The position numbers and the translations under genes were made by a program. The notes under the pieces were generated by a model, which searched no databases, was not told where the DNA came from, and was given only the letters and a program-made list of their open reading frames with translations. DNA of 49,970 nt from Westiellopsis prolifica IICB1 (GTDB taxonomy: Bacteria; Cyanobacteriota; Cyanobacteriia; Cyanobacteriales; Nostocaceae): the NCBI RefSeq assembly GCF_004323185.1, contig NZ_NAPS01000001.1, positions 2,154,279-2,204,248 of the forward strand, given 5' to 3'. Below, in pieces: positions 33,037-41,377 of this stretch (position 1 is the stretch's first letter; each line of letters begins with the position of its first letter).

Positions 33037-34353
33037 ATGCGAATTTCTTCTGCTGCAATTTTTACTTTAGCCACTTTAGCCACTAACAATGTGACTCAGC
33101 AAGCAACTGCTGCACCTACTAATGATTCCCCACAGAATCAAACAACTACAAATACAAATTTAGTAGTGCAAGCAACCGAAGTCACCTCTACACAAACAGA
33201 TGCGATCGCATCACCAGAAACAGTTGTAGTTTCCGAGTTCTCCCAAAACAATAATTTAGCTGTGACAGCTACGGATATACAAATTGTTGGTGCGACACCA
33301 GAATTACAGCAGATCATTAGCAAAATCATTAAAACTCAAGTTGGCAGCGAAACTAGCCAAACTCAATTACAACAAGATGTAGCGGCAATTTTAGATACTG
33401 GTTTATTCGCCAATGTTAGCGTTAATAGCCAAAGTACCAAGACTGGTTTAAATGTAGTTTATCAAGTGCAACCAATTATAGTGCGATCGCTCCTATTTTC
33501 TGGTGCAAAAGCTCTTAACTATCAACAAGCTTTAAAACCATTTCAATCTCTAGTCGGTAAACCAATTAGTCCTGCTAACTTACAGCAAGCAGTCCAGCAG
33601 ATCAATCAATGGTACGCTGACAACGGTGACAAAGTAGCGCGGGTATCAATCACACCCAATCTTGAAGGAGTTTTGAGTGTCAGTATCGCAGATTCGGAAG
33701 ATCGCAATGGCAAAATAACCTCTTTCGATGCTCAAGATAATCCTTTATCTTTTAGTGGTATAGGCATCGACGATTTGAAAACTGTATCTTTTACAGCCAA
33801 CAAAGACAACCGCGATCATCCCACTAACCCAACTCAAGGATCTGTTTTACGTTTGCAAACAGAACAATCAATTTCCATCGGTAAGGGTGAAATTTCCATC
33901 AATCGCCTAGAGGCAAATTATAGTCGATTTGTGCCAATCAAATTATTTGATTCGCAACAGCCACAAGTATTTGCTGTCAACCTGCAAGCAGGAACTGTGA
34001 TTAGTAATTCAGCGTCCGATAAAAAATTTAATTTGGGCGGAACAAATTCTGTACGTGGTTATGATTCTGGTCAACTTGGTAATAGTCGGAGTTACGTATT
34101 AGCTTCCGCAGAATACCGCTTTCCTGTGTGGCAAAATTTCGGTGGCGTTTTGTTTGGTGACTTCGCCTCTAATTTAGGTTCTGGTGACACTGTATTAGGG
34201 AACCCAGCAGGAGTACATGGTAAACCAGGAATTGGTTTTGGTTACGGCGCAGGTATACGCTTCAATTCACCCTTGGGCTTACTTCGCGCCGACTACGGAA
34301 TCAATGACCGAGGTGAAAGCAAATTTCACTTTGGTATCGGTCAGCGTTTTTGA
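33037..34353 (+). CDS. Short Omp85/BamA-TamA family outer-membrane protein
   Basis: The 438-residue protein has a weak signal peptide (about 1-26) and a Thr/Gln/Asn-rich linker. Two POTRA-like units follow (about 78-148 and 150-222), then a C-terminal barrel part (about 235-438). That part contains the diagnostic VRGY in NSVRGYDSGQLGNS, SAEYRFPV and GIRFNSPLGLLRADYGI. The last residue is Phe, as expected for an outer-membrane signal. Typical family members are 550-850 residues. The barrel here is only about 200 residues, too short for 16 strands, so it may be a minimised or internally deleted member. The RBS is weak. Confidence 0.85.
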   Translation: MRISSAAIFTLATLATNNVTQQATAAPTNDSPQNQTTTNTNLVVQATEVTSTQTDAIASPETVVVSEFSQNNNLAVTATDIQIVGATPELQQIISKIIKTQVGSETSQTQLQQDVAAILDTGLFANVSVNSQSTKTGLNVVYQVQPIIVRSLLFSGAKALNYQQALKPFQSLVGKPISPANLQQAVQQINQWYADNGDKVARVSITPNLEGVLSVSIADSEDRNGKITSFDAQDNPLSFSGIGIDDLKTVSFTANKDNRDHPTNPTQGSVLRLQTEQSISIGKGEISINRLEANYSRFVPIKLFDSQQPQVFAVNLQAGTVISNSASDKKFNLGGTNSVRGYDSGQLGNSRSYVLASAEYRFPVWQNFGGVLFGDFASNLGSGDTVLGNPAGVHGKPGIGFGYGAGIRFNSPLGLLRADYGINDRGESKFHFGIGQRF

Positions 34354-34468
34354 TTTTTTGGGGATCGGGATAAGACGCGGTTCGGTGGAGAGTCGCAGAC
34401 GCGGAGATTGATTTACCCGTGTCTCCCTTGTCCCCGATCCCTGATCCCCTTTCCCCGATCTTCTCAAA

Positions 34469-35131
34469 TCAACCTACAACCAAACCATCCTGAACCCGAA
34501 TAATCCTTTTTGTTTGCGCTGCGACATCTGGTTCGTGGGTGACAATCACAATCGTGATTCCTTGGTCATTTAATTCTGTCAGTAATTCCATCACTTCTTC
34601 AGAAGTCTTAGTGTCCAATGCTCCCGTTGGCTCATCTGCTAAAACCAAAGCAGGTCGATTTACTAAAGCACGAGCGATCGCGACTCGTTGCTGTTGTCCT
34701 CCAGAAAGTTGGTTGGGACGGTTGAAAATCCGGTCTTCCAAACCGACTCTAGTCAAAGCTGCGATCGCTTTTTGACGGCGTGTTGATTTTGGTATATTAG
34801 CGTAAACCATCGGCAGCATAACATTTTCTAACGCCGTCGCCCGTGGTAACAAATTAAATTGTTGGAAAACAAAACCAATCCGTTGATTACGAATATACGC
34901 CAATTCATCATCACCAAAAGTTGTCAAATTTCTGCCTTCCAAAACATATTGTCCACTTGTAGGGCGATCCAAACAGCCGATAATATTCATCAACGTCGAT
35001 TTCCCAGAACCAGACATACCCATAATCGCGACATATTCCCCTTCCTCAATAGCCAGATTAATACCCTTGAGTACTGGCACATGCACATCCCCAAGTTGGT
35101 AAGCTTTAATAATAGATTCCATCCAAATCAT
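34469..35131 (-). CDS. ABC transporter ATP-binding protein (MacB/LolD type)
   Basis: The 220-residue ATPase has Walker A GMSGSGKST, Q-loop VFQQFNLLPRATALENV, signature LSGGQQQRVAIARAL, Walker B ALVLADEPTGALD, and the switch His in VTHEP. The RATALENVMLPMVYA segment is typical of the MacB/LolD group. It energises the permease encoded 114 bases upstream on the same strand. With the adaptor it forms a tripartite exporter. The gene order adaptor, permease, ATPase is like devBCA. Confidence 0.93.
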   Translation of the reverse strand: MIWMESIIKAYQLGDVHVPVLKGINLAIEEGEYVAIMGMSGSGKSTLMNIIGCLDRPTSGQYVLEGRNLTTFGDDELAYIRNQRIGFVFQQFNLLPRATALENVMLPMVYANIPKSTRRQKAIAALTRVGLEDRIFNRPNQLSGGQQQRVAIARALVNRPALVLADEPTGALDTKTSEEVMELLTELNDQGITIVIVTHEPDVAAQTKRIIRVQDGLVVG

Positions 35132-35245
35132 TTTTTTAATCGTTGTTTGTTAGTGATTTAGGTTTAGAACTCCAATCCCCAATCCCCAATCCCCGTTACC
35201 CCTTCGCCCCTAATCCCCACTCCCTTGGGGGGAGTGGGGGCCCAC

Positions 35246-36517
35246 CTAATCACTCCTCAAAGCAGCAATCGGATCTAACTTAGCCGCGTTGCGTGCTGGT
35301 ATGACTCCGGCTAATAACCCGACTGTAAACGAGAGTCCAAAGCCAGCGATGATTGATAAAGGCGAGACAACAAAAGGAAATTTAAAAATAGCTGCTGCTG
35401 CTGCTGCAATGACCACACCTCCTGCAATCCCGATACCTCCTCCTAAAGCAGATATAACGATCGCTTCCGTTAAAAATTGGTTGAGGATAGCAGAATTGGT
35501 TGCACCTAGTGCTTTGCGAATCCCAATTTCTCGTGTGCGTTCAACGACGGAAACGAGCATAATATTGGCAATTCCAATTCCTCCAACAAATAAAGAAATA
35601 CCAGCGATCGCTACCACCATGACAGTGAATAAACCCACAACATTTGTAAAAGTATTAGCAATATCAGCTTGGTTGGTAATCCGAAAATCATCTGTTTGTG
35701 GTGGAAAAATGTTGTGGCGCAGACGCAAAATATTAGTGACTTGAAATTGAGCCGCTTCTAGTTGCTCTTCATTACTGGCTTTAAGTAAAATTACACTTAC
35801 AGAAATACCATTTAAAGCGTTATTGCCAACAACTCTTGCTGACATACTCGTCAGAGGAATAAAAATTTGATCATCCCGATCCATTGGGCCTTGAGAACCT
35901 TTAGGTTCCATCACTCCAATCACTTCATAAGCTTCTCCTTGAATACGGATTCTTTCACCGATGGGATCGACACCTTCGCCAAATAGGGTTCTTTGGACTG
36001 TGGGGCCTAAAATAGCAACCTGCTTGGCGGTATCAAGTTCCTCTTGGTTAAAAAATCTCCCTGATTGCGGGTGAGTGTTTCTGACTTCTGGATAATTTAA
36101 ATCTGTGCCATAAATCGTCGTGGATGTGTTCTGTCCTGCATAGACAACCTGGGCGCTGCGTTGTAAATAAGCAGAAACAAGTTGAGCAGATGGTGCTTGT
36201 TGAGCGATCGCTTTTGCATCTTCCCAAGTTAAAGTACTGCTAGAACCCAGCCCTTGACGAACATTTCCACTTCTAGCAGAACCAGCAAAAACTTGCAGAA
36301 TATCTGTACCTAACGCCTGAATTTGTTGCTCAGTAGCCTTCTGCACACCCTGACCCACAGAAGTAATAGCAATTACTGAGGAAATCCCGATAATTACGCC
36401 CAGCATGGTTAACCCAGTGCGTAATTTATTACTCCACAAAGCTTCTGTCGCCATTGACAATATTTCCGTCATTGGCAATTGATAAGCACTTCTACCCTTA
36501 TAAAAAACCTTAAACAT
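35246..36517 (-). CDS. MacB-type ABC transporter permease
   Basis: The 423-residue protein has an N-terminal transmembrane helix next to NKLRTGLTMLGVIIGISSVI. A large extracytoplasmic MacB_PCD domain (about 50-280) follows, then three C-terminal helices of the FtsX fold with RTREIGIRKALGATNSAIL. This architecture is MacB/YknZ rather than DevC. The start at 36517 is an ATG; a later ATG at residue 17 is possible. The exported substrate is unknown. Confidence 0.92.
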   Translation of the reverse strand: MFKVFYKGRSAYQLPMTEILSMATEALWSNKLRTGLTMLGVIIGISSVIAITSVGQGVQKATEQQIQALGTDILQVFAGSARSGNVRQGLGSSSTLTWEDAKAIAQQAPSAQLVSAYLQRSAQVVYAGQNTSTTIYGTDLNYPEVRNTHPQSGRFFNQEELDTAKQVAILGPTVQRTLFGEGVDPIGERIRIQGEAYEVIGVMEPKGSQGPMDRDDQIFIPLTSMSARVVGNNALNGISVSVILLKASNEEQLEAAQFQVTNILRLRHNIFPPQTDDFRITNQADIANTFTNVVGLFTVMVVAIAGISLFVGGIGIANIMLVSVVERTREIGIRKALGATNSAILNQFLTEAIVISALGGGIGIAGGVVIAAAAAAIFKFPFVVSPLSIIAGFGLSFTVGLLAGVIPARNAAKLDPIAALRSD

Positions 36518-36562
36518 GCTCGTTATATTTAATACTGATCGAAACTGAAAATAAAAATAAAT

Positions 36563-36706
36563 TAGGACTTACCCACACTCTACAAATCCTTGGCGTTCTT
36601 GGCGTCTACCGTTCCGGTAGGCGCGTAGCGACTTCTGCAAGTAGCCGCTTGCGCGTCTATGGCGGTTTAATAAACTAGCTTTTTGGTAATTTTCGCGTAA
36701 GTTCTG
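36563..36706. repeat. Element with TAGGACTTAC ends
   Basis: The 144-base spacer segment begins TAGGACTTAC and ends GCGTAAGTTCTG, inverted ends shared with the 95-bp elements at 17349 and 29824. Its inside is unrelated and carries a GC-rich dispersed repeat (TAGGCGCGTAGCGACTTCTG). Confidence 0.65.
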
Positions 36707-36731
36707 TACTTATCTAAACCGTAGAGATTCT

Positions 36732-38279
36732 CTACATCCGCTGAGGATTTCCGCCACCACTATTTCTACCACCACCAGGCATCCCCGGAAACATACCTCT
36801 AGGTGTTGATTGGGGTCGTGAACCCGCCGGAAAACTCAGCAACACCCTCTCATTACCTTTCAAACCAGATTTAACTTCGGTAAAGTTATTGACAGTGACA
36901 CCAGTTTGAATAGCAGTAAACTTAGGCTTGTTATCTGCTCCAGTCACAAATACACCTGTAGCATTTTGTTGGCGTACCACAGCAGCAGTCGGTACAACCA
37001 CTGCATTTTGTAATTGACCAACTTGAAACTCTGTTTCTACATTCATCCCAGACCGCAATAAATTTTGCGAGTCTGAGGTAATAGTTATTTTCACTTCAAA
37101 ACTAGTAACATTTTGTTCTACTGTGGCTTGGGCAGCAATTTGACTAACTCGACCCTCAAAGGTTTTACCGGGATAAGCATCTGCTGTAATTGTGACTTTT
37201 TGACCAAGACGAATTTGAGCAATATTAGTCTCAGCGATATTCGCCACAACCTGGTTCGTAGAAGCCAAGGACAAAATTGAAGAAGACACTGCTGAGGAAA
37301 CAGAACTGGCTGAGGTTGTAGGAGTCACAAAAGCACCAGGGTCAGCATACTTCTTAGTGACAACAGCATCAAAAGGTGATTTGATAATCGTGTCATTAAT
37401 TTGGGCTTGGATATTTTGCAGCGAACCACTAGCAGAAGTTACTTCAGCACGCGCAGCTTTAATATCTTCTTGGCGTGACCCTGCTTTTAATAATGCCAAA
37501 GCTTCTTGTCTTTGCTTCACCACAGCTTGTAATTGCTGAATGTCTTCGGGACGCGCTCCCGCTTTTTGTAACGCCAAAGCCTGTTGAGCTTCGTTGACTT
37601 GGGCTTGGGCGCTGTCACGATCTGCACGTTTTTGATTTACAGTTTGTAGAGAAATAGCCCCATCCGTGTAGAGTTTCTGGTTGCGGCGTAGGTCATCATC
37701 AGCCTTACTCAAAGTAGCTTGAGCCTGTTTTAAACGTGCTTCTGCTTGGGCAATATCCTGAGTACGATTTCCTGCTTGAGCTTTACGTAGATTTGCTAGT
37801 GCTTCATCTAGTTGCGCTTGTGATTGACCAATATCCTGGGGACGATTACCTGCTTCTGCCTTTTGTAGATTTGCCTGGGCTTGTGCCAATTGTCCTTGGG
37901 CTTGGATGAGTTGTCCTTGGAGATTTGAGTCATCCATGTAAGCAAGTATTTGTCCCTGTTTGACTGTATCTCCTTCCTTAACTAAAAGTTTTTTCAGTAT
38001 GCCTGAGTTTTTAGGACTAATGTTGATTGATCTTTCCGGTTTCACGGTTCCATTTGCAGAAACCTTAATTGGTAAAGTCTGCCTTTCTACAGGAAGTGTA
38101 AAAGTTTTGCGTCTAGCTTCCTGAGTCGGAACAACAACTACTTGGCGATAGACTAGCAAACTAATAGCACCTATTAGTAAGAAAACAGCTAGCCACGGAA
38201 ACCAACTAAATTTAACTTTTTTTTTAATCTTTGGCAGCGAAGGTAAGGAATCTACAGGGTTAGATGTATTAGAAGCCAT
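36732..38279 (-). CDS. HlyD/MacA-type periplasmic adaptor protein
   Basis: The 515-residue protein has one N-terminal membrane helix (about 27-45) and a biotinyl-lipoyl-like half ending near residue 130. A long helical hairpin (about 130-300) follows. The hairpin repeats the phrase A-G-x-R-x-x-D-I five times at about 25-40-residue intervals, suggesting growth by duplication. The lipoyl second half, a beta barrel, and a Gly/Pro-rich tail (FPGMPGGGRNSGGG) follow. It would connect the inner-membrane MacB-like permease to an outer-membrane channel such as TolC. The ATG at 38279 is preceded by no strong Shine-Dalgarno sequence. Confidence 0.92.
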   Translation of the reverse strand: MASNTSNPVDSLPSLPKIKKKVKFSWFPWLAVFLLIGAISLLVYRQVVVVPTQEARRKTFTLPVERQTLPIKVSANGTVKPERSINISPKNSGILKKLLVKEGDTVKQGQILAYMDDSNLQGQLIQAQGQLAQAQANLQKAEAGNRPQDIGQSQAQLDEALANLRKAQAGNRTQDIAQAEARLKQAQATLSKADDDLRRNQKLYTDGAISLQTVNQKRADRDSAQAQVNEAQQALALQKAGARPEDIQQLQAVVKQRQEALALLKAGSRQEDIKAARAEVTSASGSLQNIQAQINDTIIKSPFDAVVTKKYADPGAFVTPTTSASSVSSAVSSSILSLASTNQVVANIAETNIAQIRLGQKVTITADAYPGKTFEGRVSQIAAQATVEQNVTSFEVKITITSDSQNLLRSGMNVETEFQVGQLQNAVVVPTAAVVRQQNATGVFVTGADNKPKFTAIQTGVTVNNFTEVKSGLKGNERVLLSFPAGSRPQSTPRGMFPGMPGGGRNSGGGNPQRM

Positions 38280-38329
38280 TTCTATAATTTTTTGTGTAAA
38301 AAGAACAGGAAACAGGGAGTGGGGAATTC

Positions 38330-38462
38330 AAAAAACCTGTCTGCGATTTCAATCGCAGTCTCTTAAGCAGACTGTTTGATTTATTTAAGTCGTCTTCAGA
38401 CGACTTGCGCTATTAGCTAAGGGTTTAAACCCTTAGGTATATTGAAAAAATCGCGATGCTCC
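38330..38462. repeat. Long hairpin-rich repeat copy 1
   Basis: This 133-base unit contains TGCGATTTCAATCGCA, AGTCGTCTTCAGACGACTT and AAGGGTTTAAACCCTTAGG, three successive hairpins. It recurs at 38882-39026 with about 85 percent agreement by eye. Confidence 0.8.
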
Positions 38463-38881
38463 CCCCCACTCTCCCCGATTTTCATTCCCTGTTCCCCGTT
38501 TACTCTAAGTGTTTACTAACAATTGGGAAACGGTTCAAGGGTAAACCAAGAAGGGAAAAAGTAAAGGGTTAATAGGTAAAGGTTTTAAATTTTATATCTA
38601 TCTTCAATTTCCCATTTTCCCTTACTTTGCCTCATTGTTTCCCCTTGCTCCGGCCTCTGCAAGAAGGATAATAAATTTATCGTATAAATTTCTTTCAGCA
38701 ATTACATGATGCAAAGGTCACAAATTAGTATGTGACCAAAGTCATGGATGGGTATAAATCAGTTAAAAGGGAACTCTTAACTCTTAACAGGGAACAGAGT
38801 GGTTTGGGATGGGGATTTAACCCCAACCCAAACAAACAACTTATAAAAGATGGGGTTTTAAACCCCGATGGGGAATAGATA

Positions 38882-39026
38882 AAAAAACCTGCGATTGAAA
38901 TTGCAGTCTCATAGTGAAAGTCAGCTTAAGCAGACCACTTGATTTTATGAAGTCGTCTTTAGACGACTTGTGCTATTAGCTAAGGGTTTAAACCCTTAGG
39001 TATATTGAAAAAATTCGGATGCTCCC
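38882..39026. repeat. Long hairpin-rich repeat copy 2
   Basis: The second copy of 38330-38462. It preserves all three hairpins, including compensating changes in the first arms (GCGATTGAAATTGC) and the GTCGTCTTTAGACGAC hairpin. It runs directly into the 21-bp tandem array. Confidence 0.8.
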
Positions 39027-39040
39027 AGTATTTGTATTTC

Positions 39041-39231
39041 GCTGACGAGTGTTTGATACTCGACGACGAGTGTTTGATACTCGACGACGAGTGTTTGATA
39101 CTCGACGACGAGTGTTTGATACTCGACGACGAGTGTTTGATACTCAACGACGAGTGTTTGATACTCAACGACGAGTGTTTGATACTCGACGACGAGTGTT
39201 TGATACTCAACAACGAGTGTTTGATACTCGG
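39041..39231. repeat. 21-bp palindromic tandem repeat, nine units
   Basis: Nine units with the core GAGTGTTTGATACTC occur exactly every 21 bases (cores start at 39047, 39068, 39089 and so on to 39215), joined by GACGAC, AACGAC or AACAAC. Each core can form a hairpin (GAGT/ACTC). The period is a multiple of three, so all frames stay open for 60-84 codons. This is a consequence of the repeat and not evidence of coding. No unique spacers occur, so it is not CRISPR. Confidence 0.92.
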
Positions 39232-39487
39232 CATTAGACTTCTTGCAGGAATAAACTAACCCTCATCCCCCAGCCCCTTCTCCCAATATTGGGCAAAGCA
39301 AAAAGTCTATTGTTTGTCTGTTCCCTATTCCCCGTACTCTATGAGAAGCCGCTGACGCGTCTACAAAGTAGCATCTCCTCTGGAGAATCCCCATTCCCTT
39401 TCTTTGTAAACTTTTCTTGCACACACACGAGCGGAGATCGTTTAAGCTATCTGAAAGATTCATTCATCGTGGCAGAGAGGCGGTAGT

Positions 39488-40372
39488 GTGCCTAAAAGAA
39501 TTGGTTTAATTTCTCTGATTGTTGTCTGTAGTTTGTGGAGTATGCCTAAAGCTGCTCATGCACAGGCATTAATACCCCATACATTGCAACTCGATACAGC
39601 CAAATTGGAACAACAAGGGTTGGGTTTAGCACAAGAAGCAGCACAACTAGCACAGTTTCAACAATACGAAATGGCTATGCCCAGAGCGCGGCTAGCATCT
39701 CAATTGGCTCCTAAAAGTGATAAAGTTTGGTTTCTCTTAGGTGGTTTATATTTACAAACCAAAGAATTAGAGCCTGCGATCGCAGCTTTAAAAAAAGCCC
39801 AGTCTCTGAATCCAAAAAATGGTGATGTTCTGTTTGCTTTGGGTTCAGCTAACTTTCAACAAAAAAAATACGATGTTGCTGTTGACTATTTCCAGCAGGG
39901 TCTAAAGTTAAAACCCAATGACCCAGAAGGGTTATTTGATTTGGGTAATGCTTACTATATGCAGCGTCGATATCCAGATGCGATCGCTCAGTATAATCAA
40001 GCTGTCTCCCAAGATAAAAAATTCTGGCCTGCAATTAACAATATTGGTTTAATTAAGTACGAACAAGGTGATGTGGCAGGAGCTATCCAGCAATGGCAAT
40101 CTGCTGTCACAATCGAAAAGCAAGCCGCAGAACCTTTATTGGCTCTAGCTGTGGCACTATACAATAAAGGCGAACGCCAAAAAGGTCTAGCGATGGGTGA
40201 AACTGCACTCCGCGTTGATGATCGATATGGTGATCTTGATTTTCTCAAAGAAAATCTTTGGGGCGATCGCTTACTTGCGGATACCAAAAAATTCTTAGAA
40301 TTACCCCGTATTCAAGCAGCCTTACAGCAGAGAGGGGAAAATACAACTCCCAAACCACAGCCGATGCAGTAG
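39488..40372 (+). CDS. Exported TPR-repeat protein
   Basis: The 294-residue protein has a signal peptide (LISLIVVCSLWSMPKAAHAQA, cleavage after about 26) and about five TPR units from residue 40 to 245. Examples are VWFLLGGLYLQTKELEPAIA, VLFALGSANFQQKKYDVAV and GLFDLGNAYYMQRRYPDAI. TPR proteins assemble complexes; in cyanobacteria several support photosystem or pilus assembly, but nothing here decides between these. The start is GTG at 39488 with GAGAGG 7 bases upstream. The protein is predicted to be in the periplasm or lumen. Confidence 0.88.
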   Translation: MPKRIGLISLIVVCSLWSMPKAAHAQALIPHTLQLDTAKLEQQGLGLAQEAAQLAQFQQYEMAMPRARLASQLAPKSDKVWFLLGGLYLQTKELEPAIAALKKAQSLNPKNGDVLFALGSANFQQKKYDVAVDYFQQGLKLKPNDPEGLFDLGNAYYMQRRYPDAIAQYNQAVSQDKKFWPAINNIGLIKYEQGDVAGAIQQWQSAVTIEKQAAEPLLALAVALYNKGERQKGLAMGETALRVDDRYGDLDFLKENLWGDRLLADTKKFLELPRIQAALQQRGENTTPKPQPMQ

Positions 40373-40377
40373 GGAAA

Positions 40378-40425
40378 GGGGATTGGGGATTGGGGATTGG
40401 GGATTGGGCATGGGGCATTGGGAAC
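40378..40425. repeat. GGGGATT tandem repeat
   Basis: About five copies of GGGGATT follow the TPR gene. These are the complement of the CCCCAAT repeats elsewhere. A GACGCGATGAATCGCG palindrome comes next at about 40466-40486. Confidence 0.8.
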
Positions 40426-40572
40426 AGACTTGTTAAATAATTCCCCCCACACTTCCCACACTTCCAGACGCGATGAATCGCGTCTCTACATTACTCCCCA
40501 CACTCCCCACATTTCCTTGTTCCCTGCCACTTGCTCAAAAGTGCTATCTAATAGTACATATATATTAAATGT

Positions 40573-40610
40573 AAAAAAACGGTAGCCCAATAAACTAAAT
40601 GGGCAACCGT
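40573..40610 (-). terminator. Rho-independent terminator of the response regulator gene
   Basis: Read on the minus strand, the stem ACGGTTGCCCA pairs with TGGGCTACCGT around a 10-base AT loop, with one mismatch. It is followed by a run of seven T. It lies 22 bases after the stop of the minus-strand gene at 40632. Confidence 0.85.
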
Positions 40611-40631
40611 CTTAGTTTAAGGGGTGTATCA

Positions 40632-41036
40632 TTACAAATTATCTTTAGGCAGGAGTGCAATGATCTGGTCAACAAAAAGTTGATGATCAACAACAGGCTT
40701 AGAGATGTAACCATCAGCACCGCTTTGCTTGAGAAAATTTTCGCGATCGCCCTCCATTGCGTGTGCTGTCACGAGAATAATCGGTAAAGTAGCAGTTTGC
40801 GGATCGGATTTTAGCAGTTGTGTAATTTTGATCCCATCAACGGACTTACCTTGGTAAACACTTCTTGATAGAGAAACATCCATTAAAATAATGTCTGCCT
40901 CTCCCGCTTGGGCAATTCTCATTACCTCTTCCACATTTTCAGTATGTTTTACTTCCAGTCCACCGCGTTTGGTCAAAATTTTGGAAAAAACGCGAGCGTT
41001 AATCAGATCGTCTTCGACAATCAAAACAGTTTTCAT
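40632..41036 (-). CDS. Single-domain response regulator
   Basis: The 134-residue receiver has Asp9-Asp10 in VLIVEDD, phospho-acceptor Asp53 in IILMDVSLS, Thr90 in ILVTAHAM and Lys113 in YISKPV. A short insertion after Asp53 (about residues 56-68, SLSRSVYQGKSVDG) is a peculiarity shared by some cyanobacterial regulators. There is no output domain, so it acts by protein contact or as a phospho-relay. No histidine kinase is adjacent. It ends before a clear terminator. Confidence 0.9.
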   Translation of the reverse strand: MKTVLIVEDDLINARVFSKILTKRGGLEVKHTENVEEVMRIAQAGEADIILMDVSLSRSVYQGKSVDGIKITQLLKSDPQTATLPIILVTAHAMEGDRENFLKQSGADGYISKPVVDHQLFVDQIIALLPKDNL

Positions 41037-41377
41037 GAGAATTTGACTTTGAGAGGTGAGGGGATAACAGAAATTTTAGATTTGGGATTTGGGATTTTGG
41101 ATGATTAACTTGGATTTTATGCTCATCCATGATGAAAGTGGATTCCTTTTGAGCAATCTAAAATCTAAAATCTAAAATCCAAAATCTAAAATCCAAAATT
41201 GTATGTGTCTCCTTGTGAGTAATCAATGTATATCCTGGACATCAAGGATAATATAACTGCTTTTGATCGTATAACTATCAAGATTTTGTAATGATGAGCA
41301 TTACATCCGCTATGCTGTGGTTGCTGTAATCTTCAGTAACGGCATATTTTGTGTAGTGAAAACTTAGGGACAAACTC
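41037..41377. other. Spacer with AAATC-type repeats
   Basis: This 341-base gap lies between divergent genes. It holds GGGATTTGGGATTTTGG (about 41085-41101) and AAAATCTAAAATCCAAAATC-type repeats (about 41158-41200). The gyrA-like promoter must be within the last 170 bases. Confidence 0.5.

Larger units (their letters stand above)
38280..39487. other. Repeat-rich 1.2-kb spacer
   Basis: No gene is supported. The gap holds a 130-145-bp repeat pair (38330-38462 and 38882-39026), palindromes built on GGGGATTTAACCCC and GGGGTTTTAAACCCC (about 38812-38870), the 21-bp palindromic array (39041-39231), and a copy of the CCGTACTCTATGAGAAGCCG dispersed repeat (about 39330-39392). GAGAGG at 39475-39480 serves the TPR gene. 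Confidence 0.7.

Noticed and set aside
34469-38279. DevBCA heterocyst exporter
   Set aside because: Gene order is the same, but the permease has the MacB-type large periplasmic domain and the LRTGLTMLGVIIG start, unlike DevC.
39041-39231. CRISPR array
   Set aside because: Units are contiguous with nearly identical 6-base linkers, no unique spacers occur and no cas gene is nearby.
39005-39259. Open frames of 62-84 codons on both strands over the 21-bp array (for example DECLILD repeats)
   Set aside because: The 21-base period keeps every frame free of stops. There is no ribosome site and no start linked to a gene, so it is a consequence of the repeat.
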